Positions 34,819 through 45,103 of a stretch of 48,925 nucleotides of DNA are shown piece after piece; the first letter of the stretch is position 1; each line of letters opens with the position of its first letter. The stretch comes from an uncultured Bacteroidales bacterium (GTDB lineage Bacteria; Bacteroidota; Bacteroidia; Bacteroidales; Paludibacteraceae), in NCBI GenBank assembly GCA_903901975.1, contig CAIUTB010000025.1, positions 1 to 48,925 on the forward strand, given 5' to 3'. Position numbers and translations under genes: made by a program. Under the pieces are notes generated by a model, which ran no database searches, had not been told where the DNA came from, and saw nothing but the letters and a program-made list of their open reading frames with translations.

Positions 34819-34915
34819 CATCGTGTAATCAATAAATTCTTTCTATTGTTGCTTCGGCAATATGAAGATAAATCTCTGAATTATTATCAGAAAACAAATT
34901 ACAGCACCAGAAAAA

Positions 34916-36442
34916 ATGAAATGGATTAATATTCTCTTTTTTGCATTCTTATGCATTAATTTCACGGTTGCACAAGACAGTTTATGCGTCCACAAAGCCG
35001 GATCAATATTATACAAAAGCGATGTTATCAGCATCGACAGTATTACCTTTGCTCAGCCGGCTGCCGATGTCACTTCTATATCTATAAATAAAGCAGGTTC
35101 AGTAGTTTATAAAAATGAAACAACCGGCATTGACAGTATTACTTTCATAAAACCAACTCCGTTAAATCCATATTCGTATATTTTTGATATAAAATCCATA
35201 CCTGAAATTACGCTCGAAGTGACTACTGCCGAATGGAACAACCTGCTTTCCTATTTCGATCAGAACCCGGACAATCAGGAATATATCAAATCCTATTACA
35301 CTTTTGTTAAAGATGGCAAAACAATTTCAGCCCCGGGCAGTGGAATCAGAATTCGCGGTAATACCAGCCGCAGAAGACCAGAAGGCAGTACCGGACAGGT
35401 ACACACGGCAATAAATACACCGTGGCATCATGCCAGCTTTGCGCTGAATTTCAAAAAGTATGTCAAGAATCAAACCATGTCGGGGTTTGAAAAACTGAAT
35501 TTAAAATGGTTTAAAGACGACGCTACTTACGTTCGGGAAGTTTATTGTTATGATCTTTTTGAAAAATTCGGAGTATGGACTGCCCCACAATCAAGCTACT
35601 GTAGGTTATCTATAAAAATTACAGAAGATCCAACTACGACTTATTATGGCGTATATCAAATGGTTGAAGCTGTTGATAAACAATTTTTACAAAACCGTCC
35701 GGGCAAATTTGCCGATGCTGAAGGGAATCTGTGGAAATCAAGTTGGGGTGCCGATCTGAAAAATGCCGATACAACCAGAATGGGTATTGAGAATATAACA
35801 TTAACCTCAACTTATACTCCTGTTTACGACCTGAAAACAAATAATTCTGCACTGACTGCTGCAAAAATCCAACTTGCAAATTTTATTACAACATTTAATT
35901 CTAAAGCCGGCGATGATTTTAAAACCTGGGTTAGTTCCAAAATCGACATTCCGCTTTTCCTGAAAACCTACGCTGTAAATGTGATGTGTGGTATGTGGGA
36001 CGACTACTGGTGCAATAAAAACAACTATTATTTTTACTTTGACTCGGCCGGTAAATTCTATTTTATCCCGTACGATTACGACAACACCCTTGGAACATCT
36101 GCCATTGTGACCGATTCCGGGAAACAAGACTTGCTCAACTGGGGAGATAATACAAACAATCCTTTAGTCAAAAAAATCATCACAATTCCTGAATATCAGG
36201 CTTTATATGTTTCGTACATTAAGGATTTATGTAACAGGAACAATGATTTATTCTTTGTTGATAAAAGCATTTCACGTATCACGAACTGGCAGAATATGAT
36301 AAAAAACTATGTGAATAATGATACCAAAGAAGATACACAGATTTTAGACAAACCAGCTTCATGGGGTAATTGCAGTTTTTATCGATTGTTGGACTCTACA
36401 AATAATTATTTTAAAATCAGAGCTGCTAACATCCCCAATTAA
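34916..36442 (+). CDS. CotH-like kinase family protein, exported
   Basis: A 508-residue exported protein. After the signal peptide (about 1-19) come two short related repeats, CVHKAGSILYKSDVISIDSITF-like (about 24-46) and INKAGSVVYKNETTGIDSITF-like (about 56-78), a module often seen at the front of secreted Bacteroidota proteins. The CotH-type domain follows (about 95-450): GSGIRIRGNTSRR, FEKLNLKWFKDDATYVREV, YYGVYQMVEAVDKQFL and FIPYDYDNTLG. CotH of Bacillus is an atypical protein kinase of spore coat proteins; the role of exported homologues in non-sporulating bacteria is not settled. Its gene ends 26 bp before gldG on the same strand. Confidence 0.8.
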   Translation: MKWINILFFAFLCINFTVAQDSLCVHKAGSILYKSDVISIDSITFAQPAADVTSISINKAGSVVYKNETTGIDSITFIKPTPLNPYSYIFDIKSIPEITLEVTTAEWNNLLSYFDQNPDNQEYIKSYYTFVKDGKTISAPGSGIRIRGNTSRRRPEGSTGQVHTAINTPWHHASFALNFKKYVKNQTMSGFEKLNLKWFKDDATYVREVYCYDLFEKFGVWTAPQSSYCRLSIKITEDPTTTYYGVYQMVEAVDKQFLQNRPGKFADAEGNLWKSSWGADLKNADTTRMGIENITLTSTYTPVYDLKTNNSALTAAKIQLANFITTFNSKAGDDFKTWVSSKIDIPLFLKTYAVNVMCGMWDDYWCNKNNYYFYFDSAGKFYFIPYDYDNTLGTSAIVTDSGKQDLLNWGDNTNNPLVKKIITIPEYQALYVSYIKDLCNRNNDLFFVDKSISRITNWQNMIKNYVNNDTKEDTQILDKPASWGNCSFYRLLDSTNNYFKIRAANIPN

Positions 36443-36468
36443 GTCCTAATAAAACCATTTTCTTACTC

Positions 36469-38148
36469 ATGCCAATCAGAAATACCCGACATATTATTCT
36501 AGTAATTTCAGTTCTTGTAATTGTCTGCATTTCCTTATTTTATCAGTTCCGCATCGACCTTACTTCAGACAGGCGATACAGTATTTCTAATCAGACAAAA
36601 AATCTGATGGATAAACTGGATGAACCACTTAAAGTGACTGTATATCTCGATGGTGATTTAAATCCCGGATTTCAACGGTTGAAAATTTCTACCGCCGAAC
36701 TATTGGATGAGTTATCGGTTTACACAGAAAAAAAAATCGTGATAAGCTACCAAAACCCATCGATTGCAGGCTCTCAGGAGCAGCGTGAAAAAAAATATGT
36801 CGAGCTTGAATCTGCCGGATTCACCCCAACAGCAGTTTATGAACGTGACAAAGAAGGAAAAGCGATTCAGAAAGTTATTTTTCCGTGGATAGAAATAAGC
36901 TACAAAGCTAAAAAAGTACCGGTGTGCCTCCTTAAAAATATTCGTGGAAATTCAGGGGAAGAAAATCTGAATATCTCCATCGAAAATCTTGAATTTGAAA
37001 TCACCGACGGCATACGGCGATTAGTAAATACCGAAGTTTCCAAAATTGCCTTTATGGAAGGTCACGGTGAGCTTTCTGAGGCTGAAACTTATGATATAAG
37101 CAAGTCGCTGAGTCGCTATTTTCAGATTGACCGTGGTATATTAGGAAGTAACGCAGCAGTGCTGGATAACTATAAGGTAATAATCATTGCCAAACCAACC
37201 ATGCCGTTCAGCGAATCGGATAAATTTATTATTGATCAATATATAATGCGTGGTGGTCGGGTATTGTGGCTGCTTACTGGTGTCAGGGTTTCGAAAGAAA
37301 ATCTGTCAGCCTCAGGACTTTCGCCGGCAATGGACATGGATGTTAATCTAAGTGATCAGCTTTTCAGATATGGTGTGCGTATCAATCCGGTTTTACTGCA
37401 GGATGTTCAATGTACTTCAGTCCCGGTCAATATTGCTCCATCGGGTACAAGTCCACAGTTTGAGCCTTCGCCCTGGTATTTTGCTCCTTTATTGCTCGCT
37501 TCACCCGAACATCCGATTACCCGGAATATTACCGAAGTCCGCTCCGAATTCTGCTCTGGAATTGATGTAGTAGGAAATAATAAACAGGTTAATTATAGTT
37601 TATTGCTTGCCACTTCCGATAATACACACATTCTCGGAACTCCAACAACAATCGATTTAAGTCAGAAATTGAAGCCAACCGACAAAAGCTATTTCAACGT
37701 GGGGTATGTACCTGTAGCTGTAGCCATGGAAGGTGTTTTTGAATCGGATTTTGCAAACAGAATAGTTCCGAAAGGTTTAACAAACCTATTAGCTACCCGC
37801 AAACAAAGTTTCAAAACCCGACAAATTGTGGTGGCTGATGGTGGCATTATTCGGAATGAAACTGTGTTGAAAGATAGTACAAGAATTCCACTTGGATTTG
37901 ATCGTTATATGAATCAACAATTTGGAAATAAAGACTTTATTCAGAATGCTGTGTTGTATCTGGCAGATGATGATGGATGGATGCAGTTGAGAAACCGTAC
38001 TCTAAAACTGCGATTACTAAATAAAAAAATGATCAACGACGACCGGTTAACCTGGCAGTTGCTAAATGTATTGATTCCGATTGGGTTATTATTGATATTC
38101 GGAATTGGATATCAGATTATTCGAAAGCGGAAATATACCCGAAAATAA
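36469..38148 (+). CDS. gldG: GldG-like ABC transporter auxiliary protein
   Basis: A 559-residue membrane-anchored periplasmic protein of the GldG/ABC-type uncharacterised family. There is an N-terminal membrane helix (about 8-27), then LTSDRRYSISNQTKNLMDKL and a large soluble region with the family motifs ENLEFEITDGIRRL, IAFMEGHGELSE and DQYIMRGGRVLWLL, and a C-terminal membrane helix (about 528-550) with a basic tail. In gliding Bacteroidota GldG acts with the permease GldF and ATPase GldA. Here no gldF or gldA is adjacent; the CotH-like gene precedes it after 26 bp. It is convergent with the small Feo-associated gene. Confidence 0.85.
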   Translation: MPIRNTRHIILVISVLVIVCISLFYQFRIDLTSDRRYSISNQTKNLMDKLDEPLKVTVYLDGDLNPGFQRLKISTAELLDELSVYTEKKIVISYQNPSIAGSQEQREKKYVELESAGFTPTAVYERDKEGKAIQKVIFPWIEISYKAKKVPVCLLKNIRGNSGEENLNISIENLEFEITDGIRRLVNTEVSKIAFMEGHGELSEAETYDISKSLSRYFQIDRGILGSNAAVLDNYKVIIIAKPTMPFSESDKFIIDQYIMRGGRVLWLLTGVRVSKENLSASGLSPAMDMDVNLSDQLFRYGVRINPVLLQDVQCTSVPVNIAPSGTSPQFEPSPWYFAPLLLASPEHPITRNITEVRSEFCSGIDVVGNNKQVNYSLLLATSDNTHILGTPTTIDLSQKLKPTDKSYFNVGYVPVAVAMEGVFESDFANRIVPKGLTNLLATRKQSFKTRQIVVADGGIIRNETVLKDSTRIPLGFDRYMNQQFGNKDFIQNAVLYLADDDGWMQLRNRTLKLRLLNKKMINDDRLTWQLLNVLIPIGLLLIFGIGYQIIRKRKYTRK

Positions 38149-38160
38149 ACTGAATACACA

Positions 38161-38319
38161 CTATTTTGCGCTGCACTCTACATTCACTTTCAGCGCACAA
38201 CCTGTGCAACCACCACATTTATCGGCAGGGCTTGGTTTACGTGTAAGGGTTTTGTAGGTTTTCCAACTTACATAAGTTAAAATACCCAATCCTATTAATA
38301 TCACAATTATATCTTGCAT
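38161..38319 (-). CDS. FeoB-associated cysteine-rich membrane protein
   Basis: A 52-residue protein. The sequence begins MQDIIVILIGLGILTYVSWK, one membrane helix, followed by a basic stretch and the cysteine motif KCGGCTGCALK with one more cysteine near the end. This is the pattern of the small FeoB-associated Cys-rich proteins. It starts 44 bp behind the feoAB stop on the same strand, so it is probably the last gene of that operon. Its role in iron uptake is not established; metal binding at the cysteines is a reasonable inference. Confidence 0.85.
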   Translation of the reverse strand: MQDIIVILIGLGILTYVSWKTYKTLTRKPSPADKCGGCTGCALKVNVECSAK

Positions 38320-38363
38320 AAAAAAATATTTTTCCCTTGTTTTTCCTCTTTAGGGTTTAGAGC

Positions 38364-40880
38364 TTATCCAAAAAGTTGAAATACTCCAAAAGCCATAAGC
38401 CAGGCCAGAGCCAGACTATAACTTGCCGCAAATAATGCCCATCCCCAGCTGTTTGTCTCATTTTTAATAGCCACAATGGTTGCCAGACAAGGGAAATAAA
38501 TCAGCACGAAAAGCATCATTCCCAGGGCAATAACGGGCGTAAACGAAGGATCACCTGTTGGTTTTATCTCTGATTGAAGTCGCTGAGATAACGAACTCAT
38601 TTTAGCATCGCTTGATCCGGTATACAAAACACTAAGCGTGCTCACTACAATTTCCTTTGCTGCCACTCCTGAAAGTAGCGAAACACCTATTTTCCAGTCA
38701 AAACCCAGCGGTGCAATGACCGGTTCAATAAAATGACCAATCTGACCAATATATGAGTTTTCCTGTTGAGCCATTTGTTGGGGTGCACTAAGATTCCCTG
38801 TATGATCCGGTTGAGGATAATAGCCTAAAAACCAAACAATAATGGAACCGATTAAAATGATTGTTCCCATTTTCTTCAGGTATTGTTCGCCTTTTTCCCA
38901 GGTATGTATCACCATCGATTTCATGGTTGGCACGCGGTAAGGTGGCAATTCCATTACAAAAGGCGTTTCGTCCTTATTAAACATAAACCGTTTCAGCAAT
39001 CTGGCAATAATAACTGCCAACGCAATTCCGGTCATATAAATTCCGAACAATACCAAGCCTGCATGACTTGGGAAAAACGCCCCTGCCAACAATAAATAAA
39101 CCGGCAAACGCGCACTGCAGGACATTAGAGGATTTATAAGAATGGTTATCATGCGGCTGTTTCGGTTCTCAATGGTGCGGGTAGCCAGAATAGCTGGCAC
39201 ATTGCAACCAAATCCCATTATCAACGGAATAAATGATTTACCGTGAAGCCCCATTTTGTGCATAATCTTATCCATTATAAACGCTGCACGAGCCATATAA
39301 CCGGAATCTTCCATCAACGAAATAAAGAAATAGAGAATCAGAATATTGGGCAGAAAAACAATTACGCCTCCTACTCCACCGATAATTCCGTGAACAAGCA
39401 TATCGCGCAACGAACCGTCAGCCATGTTGTTCTGAATCAGATTTCCAAGCCAGTTTACTCCCGCTCCAATCCAGTCTTTTGGATATTGCCCCAACGTAAA
39501 AGTAGACTGAAACATAGTGAAAATAAAAAGCAAAAAGATGGGATATCCCCAGTATTTATGGGTTACAATCGCATCAATTCTGGAAGTTCGTTTATGTTTT
39601 TGTTTTTTCTTACCATCAATCAGCGTTTCCTTCAAAGCACCGGCAATAAAACCGTATTTTGCATCGGTAATGGCAGATTCGGGATCTTCCTTCAGCTCTG
39701 TCCGAAGGCGTTTGACTTCTTTGTCCCGAAAAGCTATGATTTCTTCAGAATTAGGTAATTCCCGGATAACATCTTCAACTTCATTATCTTTTTCCAACAG
39801 TTTGATAGCCAGAAAACGGGTAGAATACAAATCTCGCAAAGATGAATTTCGGGCAATCGGAACTTTCAGAATCTGAATGCTTTTCTCAATTTCCGGACCA
39901 TGATTAATATGGATGTGACGTGCAGTTTCATGTACTTTATGAATACCGACAAAGTCAGAAGTAGTGTATTTTTTGTCGTGTTGATGATGAATCTCAATCC
40001 GGTGGTGATATTCATCAATCAGGCTGTCTTCTTTAATCGCGGGAATAAGAACACCTTCAGCATCAATTACTTCGCTGCCTTCGTACAATTTTATGACCAC
40101 ACGAAACAATTCATCAATACCAATTCTTTTCTTAGCAACAGTAGGAATAAAAGGAATTCCCAGTAATTTTCCAAGACTTTTATAATCCAGTTTATCGCCA
40201 CTTTTCTCAAATTCATCATACATATTGAGTGCAACAATGGTGCGCACATTCATATCGATGAGCTGGGTAGTGAGGTAGAGATTTCGTTCCAGATTGGTAC
40301 TGTCAACCACGTTGACAATCACATCCGGCATTTTCTCGGTAATATACTGACGAACGTATTTTTCCTCGGGCGAATAAGCTGACAATGAATAAGTTCCGGG
40401 CAAATCAACCAATGTAAATGTATAGCCATTAAATTCAAATTCCCCTTCTTTCGACTCCACAGTAACGCCACTGTAATTTCCCACATGTTCGTGACCATCA
40501 GCCGCAAAATTAAACAAAGTGGTTTTCCCACAATTTGGATTTCCAACCAGGGCAACGCAGATATGTTTACGTTGATTTAATGCCATTCGACGCACTTCTT
40601 CCTCATCGATAAATGCCGTCTGGTCAACAGTTGTTGATTTTATGCTACGGGCTTCTTCCTCACTTATCACTTCAATCAGCGAGGCTTCGCTCCTGCGTAA
40701 CGAAACTTCGTAGCCCATCACGCTGTATTTAATAGGGTCGTTGAGCGGTGCATTCAGAATAGCTTTCACCACTTTCCCTTTCACAAAACCCATTTCTACA
40801 ATGCGTTTGCGAAAACCTCCATGTCCCATTACTTTTACAATGGACGCTTTTTCACCTGTTTGAAGTTCCGATAGTTTCAC
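38364..40880 (-). CDS. feoB: FeoA-FeoB fusion ferrous iron transporter
   Basis: An 838-residue inner-membrane Fe(II) importer with FeoA fused to FeoB. Residues 1-75 are the FeoA SH3-like domain (GFRKRIVEMGFVKG). The G domain (about 105-270) shows VGNPNCGKTTLFN (G1), GVTVESKEG (switch), VDLPGTYSL (G3) and ALNMYDEF (G4). The membrane domain (about 430-838) has the gate motifs GFGCNVPAI and SCSARLPVY typical of FeoB. The start is GTG at 40880, with no in-frame ATG that would keep FeoA complete. The fused form is usual in Bacteroidota. Confidence 0.95.
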   Translation of the reverse strand: MKLSELQTGEKASIVKVMGHGGFRKRIVEMGFVKGKVVKAILNAPLNDPIKYSVMGYEVSLRRSEASLIEVISEEEARSIKSTTVDQTAFIDEEEVRRMALNQRKHICVALVGNPNCGKTTLFNFAADGHEHVGNYSGVTVESKEGEFEFNGYTFTLVDLPGTYSLSAYSPEEKYVRQYITEKMPDVIVNVVDSTNLERNLYLTTQLIDMNVRTIVALNMYDEFEKSGDKLDYKSLGKLLGIPFIPTVAKKRIGIDELFRVVIKLYEGSEVIDAEGVLIPAIKEDSLIDEYHHRIEIHHQHDKKYTTSDFVGIHKVHETARHIHINHGPEIEKSIQILKVPIARNSSLRDLYSTRFLAIKLLEKDNEVEDVIRELPNSEEIIAFRDKEVKRLRTELKEDPESAITDAKYGFIAGALKETLIDGKKKQKHKRTSRIDAIVTHKYWGYPIFLLFIFTMFQSTFTLGQYPKDWIGAGVNWLGNLIQNNMADGSLRDMLVHGIIGGVGGVIVFLPNILILYFFISLMEDSGYMARAAFIMDKIMHKMGLHGKSFIPLIMGFGCNVPAILATRTIENRNSRMITILINPLMSCSARLPVYLLLAGAFFPSHAGLVLFGIYMTGIALAVIIARLLKRFMFNKDETPFVMELPPYRVPTMKSMVIHTWEKGEQYLKKMGTIILIGSIIVWFLGYYPQPDHTGNLSAPQQMAQQENSYIGQIGHFIEPVIAPLGFDWKIGVSLLSGVAAKEIVVSTLSVLYTGSSDAKMSSLSQRLQSEIKPTGDPSFTPVIALGMMLFVLIYFPCLATIVAIKNETNSWGWALFAASYSLALAWLMAFGVFQLFG

Positions 40881-40909
40881 TTGAAATTGTGTTTTTTTGA
40901 ATTTCGCTG

Positions 40910-40917
40910 CAAAGATA
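40910..40917 (-). promoter_or_regulatory. Candidate -7 box of feoAB (TATCTTTG)
   Basis: On the minus strand it reads TATCTTTGC, 30 bases upstream of the GTG start, an ideal position for a short leader. I see no convincing Fur box. Confidence 0.55.
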
Positions 40918-40983
40918 CTTATTTATAATGATTCTAAACACTGAAAGTTCATTATCTTGTGAAATTTATTATCCCTTAAACCA

Positions 40984-41017
40984 AAAAACCTCACAAAATT
41001 GAGCTTGTGAGGTTTTT
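40984..41017 (-). terminator. Terminator of the DUF4403 gene
   Basis: A perfect 13-bp stem (40984-40996 with 41005-41017, core ACCTCACAA/TTGTGAGGT) is followed by T residues on the minus strand, 16 bases past the stop at 41033. Confidence 0.85.
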
Positions 41018-41032
41018 GATTTTTGCCATTAC

Positions 41033-42424
41033 TTAGAACTTCATTTCCTGAACTTTCAGGGCTATATTACCTTTCACATTGGCCTGTATACGTACAGCCC
41101 CGGGAATCAGACTTAAATCAGTAACATTCAGCGAATTCAACTTTCCCTGAAGTACCACCCCATCCATAACCGTGTAATTAGCAAGCATCTGGTTTACCTG
41201 TAGTTTGACAGCATCGAGGTTATTCTTTACAGGATAAGTCAGATAAGGAGTCAATTGTTTCAGAATCATTCCGTGCAACAACCAACCGGCAGATTTGACC
41301 AATGCGTCCGATGTTTTTAAATCGAACTCAGGTTCTGTAATTTCAACGGCCATTTTTTCGGCGTTGTAAATCATCTTACCCGTAAAATAGATTCTTCCCT
41401 TCAATGATCCGTTTACATCAGCAATAAAAATAGCTTTTCCGGCGCTCCCGAAAAGCGATAAATCAGTGATGGTAATTTTCTTACCCGCCTGCTCAAATGT
41501 TTTTCCCAACAGCTGGGCTTTTGCCAGTTCAGCAATTTTTTCGAAAGTAACATCGACCGCAACATTCAGATTAAATTGTTGAGCCGGTTTTACGACCATT
41601 TTGAAAGGAGGCAGTTCAACCAAAGGATTTGCTTCGGGCTTAGCACCCATAAATGACTCAATTTGAGCATTCAGCGCAACAGCCAGATTTAGTTTATTGG
41701 CGGTGGTTGTGAACGGAGAAACAAATAAATCTTTGGGAGTTATTCGAATCCACAAATTATTGTCGGCATTCACCTGACGTGGTTTTTGAGCTTCAATCCA
41801 GGCCTGAGAAATATATTTCTTCAAGTCGACCATTTCAGTCAGCGACTTGTCAATCTGAGTTGAAATAAGTTTATCGCATTGCGACAAAGCCAGACTTGCA
41901 ATTGGCGTAACCGGCACAGTCACCCCAACAACATTCAGTTTCGGAGTTTCTATCCATTCATAACCTGAAGCGGCAGTTTTCGAAACCAGTTTCCAGTTTT
42001 TATCAATACTGATAGTAGTTTTGTAGGTCAACGCAATGCTTCCGTTGGCTTCGTACTGATCGCCAATAGTATATCCGAATTTCTCCACTTTCCATGCAAA
42101 TCGTGTCCATACTTTTAGTGGAACACGGTATTCAATCACATTATTATTAATTGAAAAAGTGAAATTCTGTGCTTTCCACACTTTCACAGTCACATCTTTG
42201 TTTCCCAGATTAGAGCCATCGAAAATCAAACCGTTCATCTTTTTATTAATCGATGCTTCCAGTTTTTTCACGTCCAGCTCCACCTGCAAAGGCAGTTCCG
42301 ACATAGCCGGAGCCAGATTAGATGGCAAATATGATTCTTTCGGTTTTTCAATCTGCAGGGTTTTACACGAATTGAGTGTCAACAGCAATACCGCAAACGG
42401 TAATAATAAATTAATCTTTCTCAT
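41033..42424 (-). CDS. DUF4403 family lipoprotein
   Basis: A 463-residue predicted lipoprotein of unknown function. The signal ends in LLTLNSC (Cys20), an acceptable lipobox. The body matches DUF4403: an early IDGSNLG-like segment (LIFDGSNLGNKDVTVKVWK), a central ITPKDLFVSPF, and ISTQIDKSLTEMVDLKKYI. The C-terminal half is rich in alternating beta strands and amphipathic helices, somewhat like a lipid-binding fold, though this is only an impression. It is separated from lon by a tandem octamer array and has its own terminator. Confidence 0.8.
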   Translation of the reverse strand: MRKINLLLPFAVLLLTLNSCKTLQIEKPKESYLPSNLAPAMSELPLQVELDVKKLEASINKKMNGLIFDGSNLGNKDVTVKVWKAQNFTFSINNNVIEYRVPLKVWTRFAWKVEKFGYTIGDQYEANGSIALTYKTTISIDKNWKLVSKTAASGYEWIETPKLNVVGVTVPVTPIASLALSQCDKLISTQIDKSLTEMVDLKKYISQAWIEAQKPRQVNADNNLWIRITPKDLFVSPFTTTANKLNLAVALNAQIESFMGAKPEANPLVELPPFKMVVKPAQQFNLNVAVDVTFEKIAELAKAQLLGKTFEQAGKKITITDLSLFGSAGKAIFIADVNGSLKGRIYFTGKMIYNAEKMAVEITEPEFDLKTSDALVKSAGWLLHGMILKQLTPYLTYPVKNNLDAVKLQVNQMLANYTVMDGVVLQGKLNSLNVTDLSLIPGAVRIQANVKGNIALKVQEMKF

Positions 42425-42475
42425 TTAAATCTATTTTCTTTTTTAATCTGTCTTTATAACTTTCTAAACTATAAA

Positions 42476-42533
42476 CTTGTTTCCTTGTTTACCTGTTTAC
42501 TTGTTTCCTCGTTTCCTCGTTTACTCATTTCCT
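42476..42533. repeat. Tandem octamer array behind lon
   Basis: Seven degenerate 8-bp units (CTTGTTTC, CTTGTTTA, CCTGTTTA, CTTGTTTC, CTCGTTTC, CTCGTTTA, CTCATTTC) run straight into CTATTT, whose CTA is the lon stop codon on the minus strand. Confidence 0.9.
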
Positions 42534-44943
42534 ATTTAAGCAAGGCAAAATCAATCACTTCCATTATTTCATTCACATAGTGGAATTTAAGTCCTTTGAG
42601 GTAAACCGGTTTAATTTCTTCAATATCTTTCCGGTTATCAGCACAAAGAATAATATCGGTTATTCCGGCACGTTTGGCTGCCAGAATTTTCTCCTTAATA
42701 CCACCTACCGGCAACACTTTTCCACGTAAGGTAATTTCACCGGTCATGGCCAGGTTTTTACGTACTTTTCGTTTCGTAAAGGCAGAAGCCAAAGCAGTAG
42801 CCATGGTCACTCCTGCTGAAGGACCGTCTTTGGGGATAGCACCTTCGGGAACGTGAATATGCACATTCCATTCTTCGAAAATGTCACTCTCAAGCCCGAG
42901 TTTGTCTGCATGAGCCTTGATATATTCCATGGCCAGCATAGCCGACTCTTTCATCACCTCACCCAGATTCCCGGTAAGCGTTAATCTTGGTGATTTACTT
43001 TTACTCAGACTTGATTCGATAAACAGAATTTCACCACCCACCTGTGTCCACGCCAATCCGGTAACAACACCGAAATAGTCATTTCCTTCGTATTTATCTT
43101 TGCTGTAGCGGGAAGCACCCAGGTATTTTTTCAAATCCGTTTCAGCAACTTCATGATTATATTTCTCTTTGGTAGCAACGTGTTTAGCTACTTTTCTCAT
43201 AATACCTGCAATCTGACGGTTCAATTCCCGAACGCCTGATTCACGGCTGTAGTTTTCGATTAATTTATTCAAAACCGGCTTACTCAGTTGCACATCCCCT
43301 TCTTTTAAGCCGTGATTCAGAAGTTCTTTGGGAACCAGGTGACGGGCAGCAATTTCTATCTTTTCTTCCTGGGTGTAACCACTCACTTCAATAAGTTCCA
43401 TACGGTCGAGTAGCGGACGTGGAATGGTACCCAGGTTATTAGCAGTGGCAATAAACAGCACTTTTGATAAGTCGAAATCCACATCGAGGTAATTATCGTG
43501 GAAAGCAGTGTTTTGTTCGGGGTCAAGCACTTCGAGCAAAGCCGACGATGGATCTCCTTTATAATCGGTTGTTACTTTATCAATTTCATCCAGCACAAAA
43601 ACAGGATTAGCTGATTCGGCTTTCTGAATATTTTGCAGAATTCGTCCGGGCAGAGCCCCAATATACGTACGGCGATGGCCGCGAATCTCTGCTTCATCGT
43701 GTAACCCGCCGAGCGACACTCGTACATATTTACGATTCAATGCCGCAGCAATCGATTTTCCAAGCGATGTTTTTCCAACTCCCGGAGGGCCGTACAAACA
43801 AATAATCGGTGATTTCATATCGCCTTTCAATTTCAATACTGCCAAATGTTCCAAAATACGGTCTTTTACCGCATCCATACCAAAATGGTCCTTATTCAGC
43901 ACCTTTTGTGCATTTTTAAGGTTGAAATTATCCTTGGTATATTCGTTCCATGGCAGATTGAGCATGGTCTCAATGTAATTTAACTGCGTGGAATAATCCG
44001 GTGAATGCTGGCTCATTCGTTCCAGCTTTTTCATCTCTTTATCGAAAACTCTTGCCGTTGCTTCGTTCCATTTTTTCTCATTCGCCCTTTCCCTGAAATC
44101 AAGGACATCCTCTTCTACCGAACCGCCACCCAATTCATTCTGAATGGTTTTCATTTGCTGTTGCAGAAAATACTCGCGTTGTTGCTGGTCGATTCCTTCT
44201 TTGGCTTTATTCTGAATCGACATTTTGATTTCGAGTAATTGAGATTCCTTATTCAGCAATTCCAATAACTGATAGCCACGTTCCATTATTTCGTCGATTT
44301 CGAGTAAGCGTTGCTTTTCTTTGACATTTAGCCCAAAGTTAACGCAAACATAATTAATCAGAAAAATCGGATTTTCGATATTGCGGATAGCAAAAGCCAT
44401 TTCGGGCGAAATAGCTCCTGAGTCATTTATAATATTGATAGCCAAATCTTTAATCGACGAAACCAATGCCAGAAAAACACCATCCGTTGGTTCGGGCAAC
44501 ACATCCTCTACCAACGTGACTTTCGCTTTCATAAACGGTTTCATGGTTTCCAGCTCCCCGAGGAGAAATCGACGTTTACCCTCAAGAATAACGGTAGTGG
44601 TATTATCGGGCATTTCGAGAATGCGCACCACGCTGGCCACAGTTCCCATCGGGAAAAGTTGATCAATGCTGGGATCATCCTGCTTTTTATCGGTTTGTGA
44701 ACAAACGCCTATCAGCAAATCATTTTCCTGAGCGTAGCGAACCAGTTTCAGGGATTTAGAGCGTGCCACTGACACCGGAAGTAAAACACCCGGATAAAGT
44801 ACCATATTACGAAGTGGGAGAATTGGCAGTATATCGCCGGAAATAATATTCAGATCGTACGACCGCTCATCAAGCGATATGATGGGGAACATATCGGACG
44901 AACCCATATCTTCGGAAAACAAATTATCAAACGGATTGCTCAT
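42532..44943 (-). CDS. lon: ATP-dependent protease Lon
   Basis: An 803-residue cytosolic AAA+ serine protease that degrades misfolded and regulatory proteins. I chose the ATG at 44943; the frame extends 7 codons to a TTG, which is less likely. Order: N-terminal substrate domain (about 30-235, [12 protein letters not shown]), coiled coil (about 235-330), AAA domain with GPPGVGKTS (about 385-392) and VLDEIDK (about 447), and the protease domain with DGPSAGVTM (catalytic Ser709) and [14 protein letters not shown] (catalytic Lys near 752). All catalytic elements are intact. Length is normal for Bacteroidota Lon. Confidence 0.96.
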   Translation of the reverse strand: MSNPFDNLFSEDMGSSDMFPIISLDERSYDLNIISGDILPILPLRNMVLYPGVLLPVSVARSKSLKLVRYAQENDLLIGVCSQTDKKQDDPSIDQLFPMGTVASVVRILEMPDNTTTVILEGKRRFLLGELETMKPFMKAKVTLVEDVLPEPTDGVFLALVSSIKDLAINIINDSGAISPEMAFAIRNIENPIFLINYVCVNFGLNVKEKQRLLEIDEIMERGYQLLELLNKESQLLEIKMSIQNKAKEGIDQQQREYFLQQQMKTIQNELGGGSVEEDVLDFRERANEKKWNEATARVFDKEMKKLERMSQHSPDYSTQLNYIETMLNLPWNEYTKDNFNLKNAQKVLNKDHFGMDAVKDRILEHLAVLKLKGDMKSPIICLYGPPGVGKTSLGKSIAAALNRKYVRVSLGGLHDEAEIRGHRRTYIGALPGRILQNIQKAESANPVFVLDEIDKVTTDYKGDPSSALLEVLDPEQNTAFHDNYLDVDFDLSKVLFIATANNLGTIPRPLLDRMELIEVSGYTQEEKIEIAARHLVPKELLNHGLKEGDVQLSKPVLNKLIENYSRESGVRELNRQIAGIMRKVAKHVATKEKYNHEVAETDLKKYLGASRYSKDKYEGNDYFGVVTGLAWTQVGGEILFIESSLSKSKSPRLTLTGNLGEVMKESAMLAMEYIKAHADKLGLESDIFEEWNVHIHVPEGAIPKDGPSAGVTMATALASAFTKRKVRKNLAMTGEITLRGKVLPVGGIKEKILAAKRAGITDIILCADNRKDIEEIKPVYLKGLKFHYVNEIMEVIDFALLK

Positions 44944-45103
44944 TCTAGACTTTTTTTCTGCCAATTTGGCATATAATATAAACAGAGATTTTAATTGAAA
45001 TCCTTATCGAATTACAAAGTGATTATTCTCAGGCATATAGCATTTCTGATAATAATCGACGATGTATATTTTCAATTGCTGTGCCAAAAACCAAAATGGC
45101 AAA

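Larger units (their letters stand above)
34475..34915. other. 441-bp divergent intergenic region parA / CotH-like gene
   Basis: It holds a minus-strand -7 box for parA (34599-34606) and a plus-strand -7 box for the CotH-like gene (34811-34818). I see no RNA gene, no parS and no convincing small protein; the rest is AT-rich sequence without clear structure. Confidence 0.5.

Noticed and set aside
32731-34915. A parS site near parAB
   Set aside because: I looked for the palindrome built on TTTCACGTGAAA; no acceptable match was found in the cluster or the flanking gaps.
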